From NCBI RefSeq assembly GCF_900220975.1, contig NZ_OBQD01000033.1, positions 1 through 40,390 of the forward strand: a stretch of DNA of 40,390 nt, given 5' to 3'. The position numbers were made by a program, and so were the translations under genes. This DNA comes from Rhizobium subbaraonis. GTDB lineage: Bacteria > Pseudomonadota > Alphaproteobacteria > Rhizobiales > Rhizobiaceae. This document shows, piece by piece, positions 40,305 to 40,390 of the stretch. The notes below the pieces were generated by a model. The model saw nothing but the letters and a program-made list of their open reading frames with translations. It made no database searches and was not told the DNA's origin. Each line of letters opens with the position of its first letter. Position 1 is the stretch's first letter.

Positions 40305-40390
40305 TCAGCGCCCATGAGACAGAATTGGTTTAATTGAGAAGAGAGGATTTTCGGCTCATCGTAGCTCATTCAAAGGAAGCGAAGATGAGA
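40296..40390 (+). mobile_element. Possible left end of an insertion element (runs off window)
   Basis: Unrelated, less GC-rich sequence replaces the permease at about 40.3 kb. Reading plus, it starts near TGTCCGACATCAGCGCCC, and an ATG at 40386 is preceded by AAGGA, as at the start of a transposase gene. No target duplication or second end can be seen and the family is not identified. Confidence 0.3.

Noticed and set aside
1-40390. CRISPR array, tRNA, rRNA or phage genes
   Set aside because: No regularly spaced short repeats outside the coding repeats of the giant gene, no cloverleaf or rRNA core sequences, and no phage structural or integrase genes seen.

Overview
The window is GC-rich alphaproteobacterial DNA that looks like Rhizobiaceae, most likely the Sinorhizobium/Ensifer/Rhizobium group. 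The best evidence is the phosphonate cluster. Its PhnA and PhnY proteins carry the metal-ligand and catalytic residues at the same numbers I recall for the Sinorhizobium meliloti enzymes. A cobalamin-riboswitch-controlled CbtJKL-like cobalt importer, GC-biased codons and long runs of ABC-transport/catabolic operons also fit. I see no tRNA, rRNA, core housekeeping gene or replication origin, so this reads as accessory (megaplasmid or island-like) sequence.

Layout. 1-3960 (minus): the N-terminal 1320 residues of a giant exported repeat protein, made of RCC1-like repeats, RTX calcium repeats, a HasA-like heme-binding segment, more RTX, then cadherin-like repeats running off the window. 4049-5668 (minus): a membrane protein of unknown function and a pseudoazurin. 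5868-14956 (minus): one catabolic operon read from 14956 downwards, comprising a sugar/polyol ABC importer (ATPase, permease, binding protein), a GolD/DthD-type polyol dehydrogenase, DhaK, DhaL, a SorC-regulator/DhaK fusion, and a second DhaL. It fits uptake of a short polyol, oxidation to a ketose, and phosphorylation by two Dha-type kinases. Twin dyads sit at its promoter and a perfect 15-bp palindrome lies ahead of the fusion gene.

15057-15903: a scar region with an internally deleted IclR regulator. 15904-27189: aminoethylphosphonate (AEP) use, with a divergent LysR regulator, a Na/Pi-type phosphate transporter, phnW, phnA, phnY, a strong terminator, then an AEP-type ABC importer (binding protein, ATPase, fused permease with a large periplasmic insert). 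A shared AT-rich box containing GAACGAT occurs in front of lysR/Na-Pi, phnW and the importer. The logic is import, transamination, oxidation, C-P cleavage to acetate plus phosphate, and possibly phosphate export. 27478-32031: a divergent pair of regulators (GlxA/AraC type and DeoR type) beside a dimethylglycine/sarcosine-dehydrogenase-like FAD-GcvT protein.

32521-32667 is an IS30-type transposase remnant. 32728-37892 (minus) is a cobalt/corrinoid operon: promoter, cobalamin riboswitch, a 27-codon leader ORF, binding protein, FecCD permease, ATPase, a SAM methyltransferase, and a second paralogous binding protein, most of them overlapping by 4 bp. 37922-40304 (minus) is a nickel/peptide-type ABC importer (fused two-domain ATPase, permease, and the 3' stub of the partner permease). 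The partner permease is cut off at about 40.3 kb by unrelated sequence that may be a mobile-element end.
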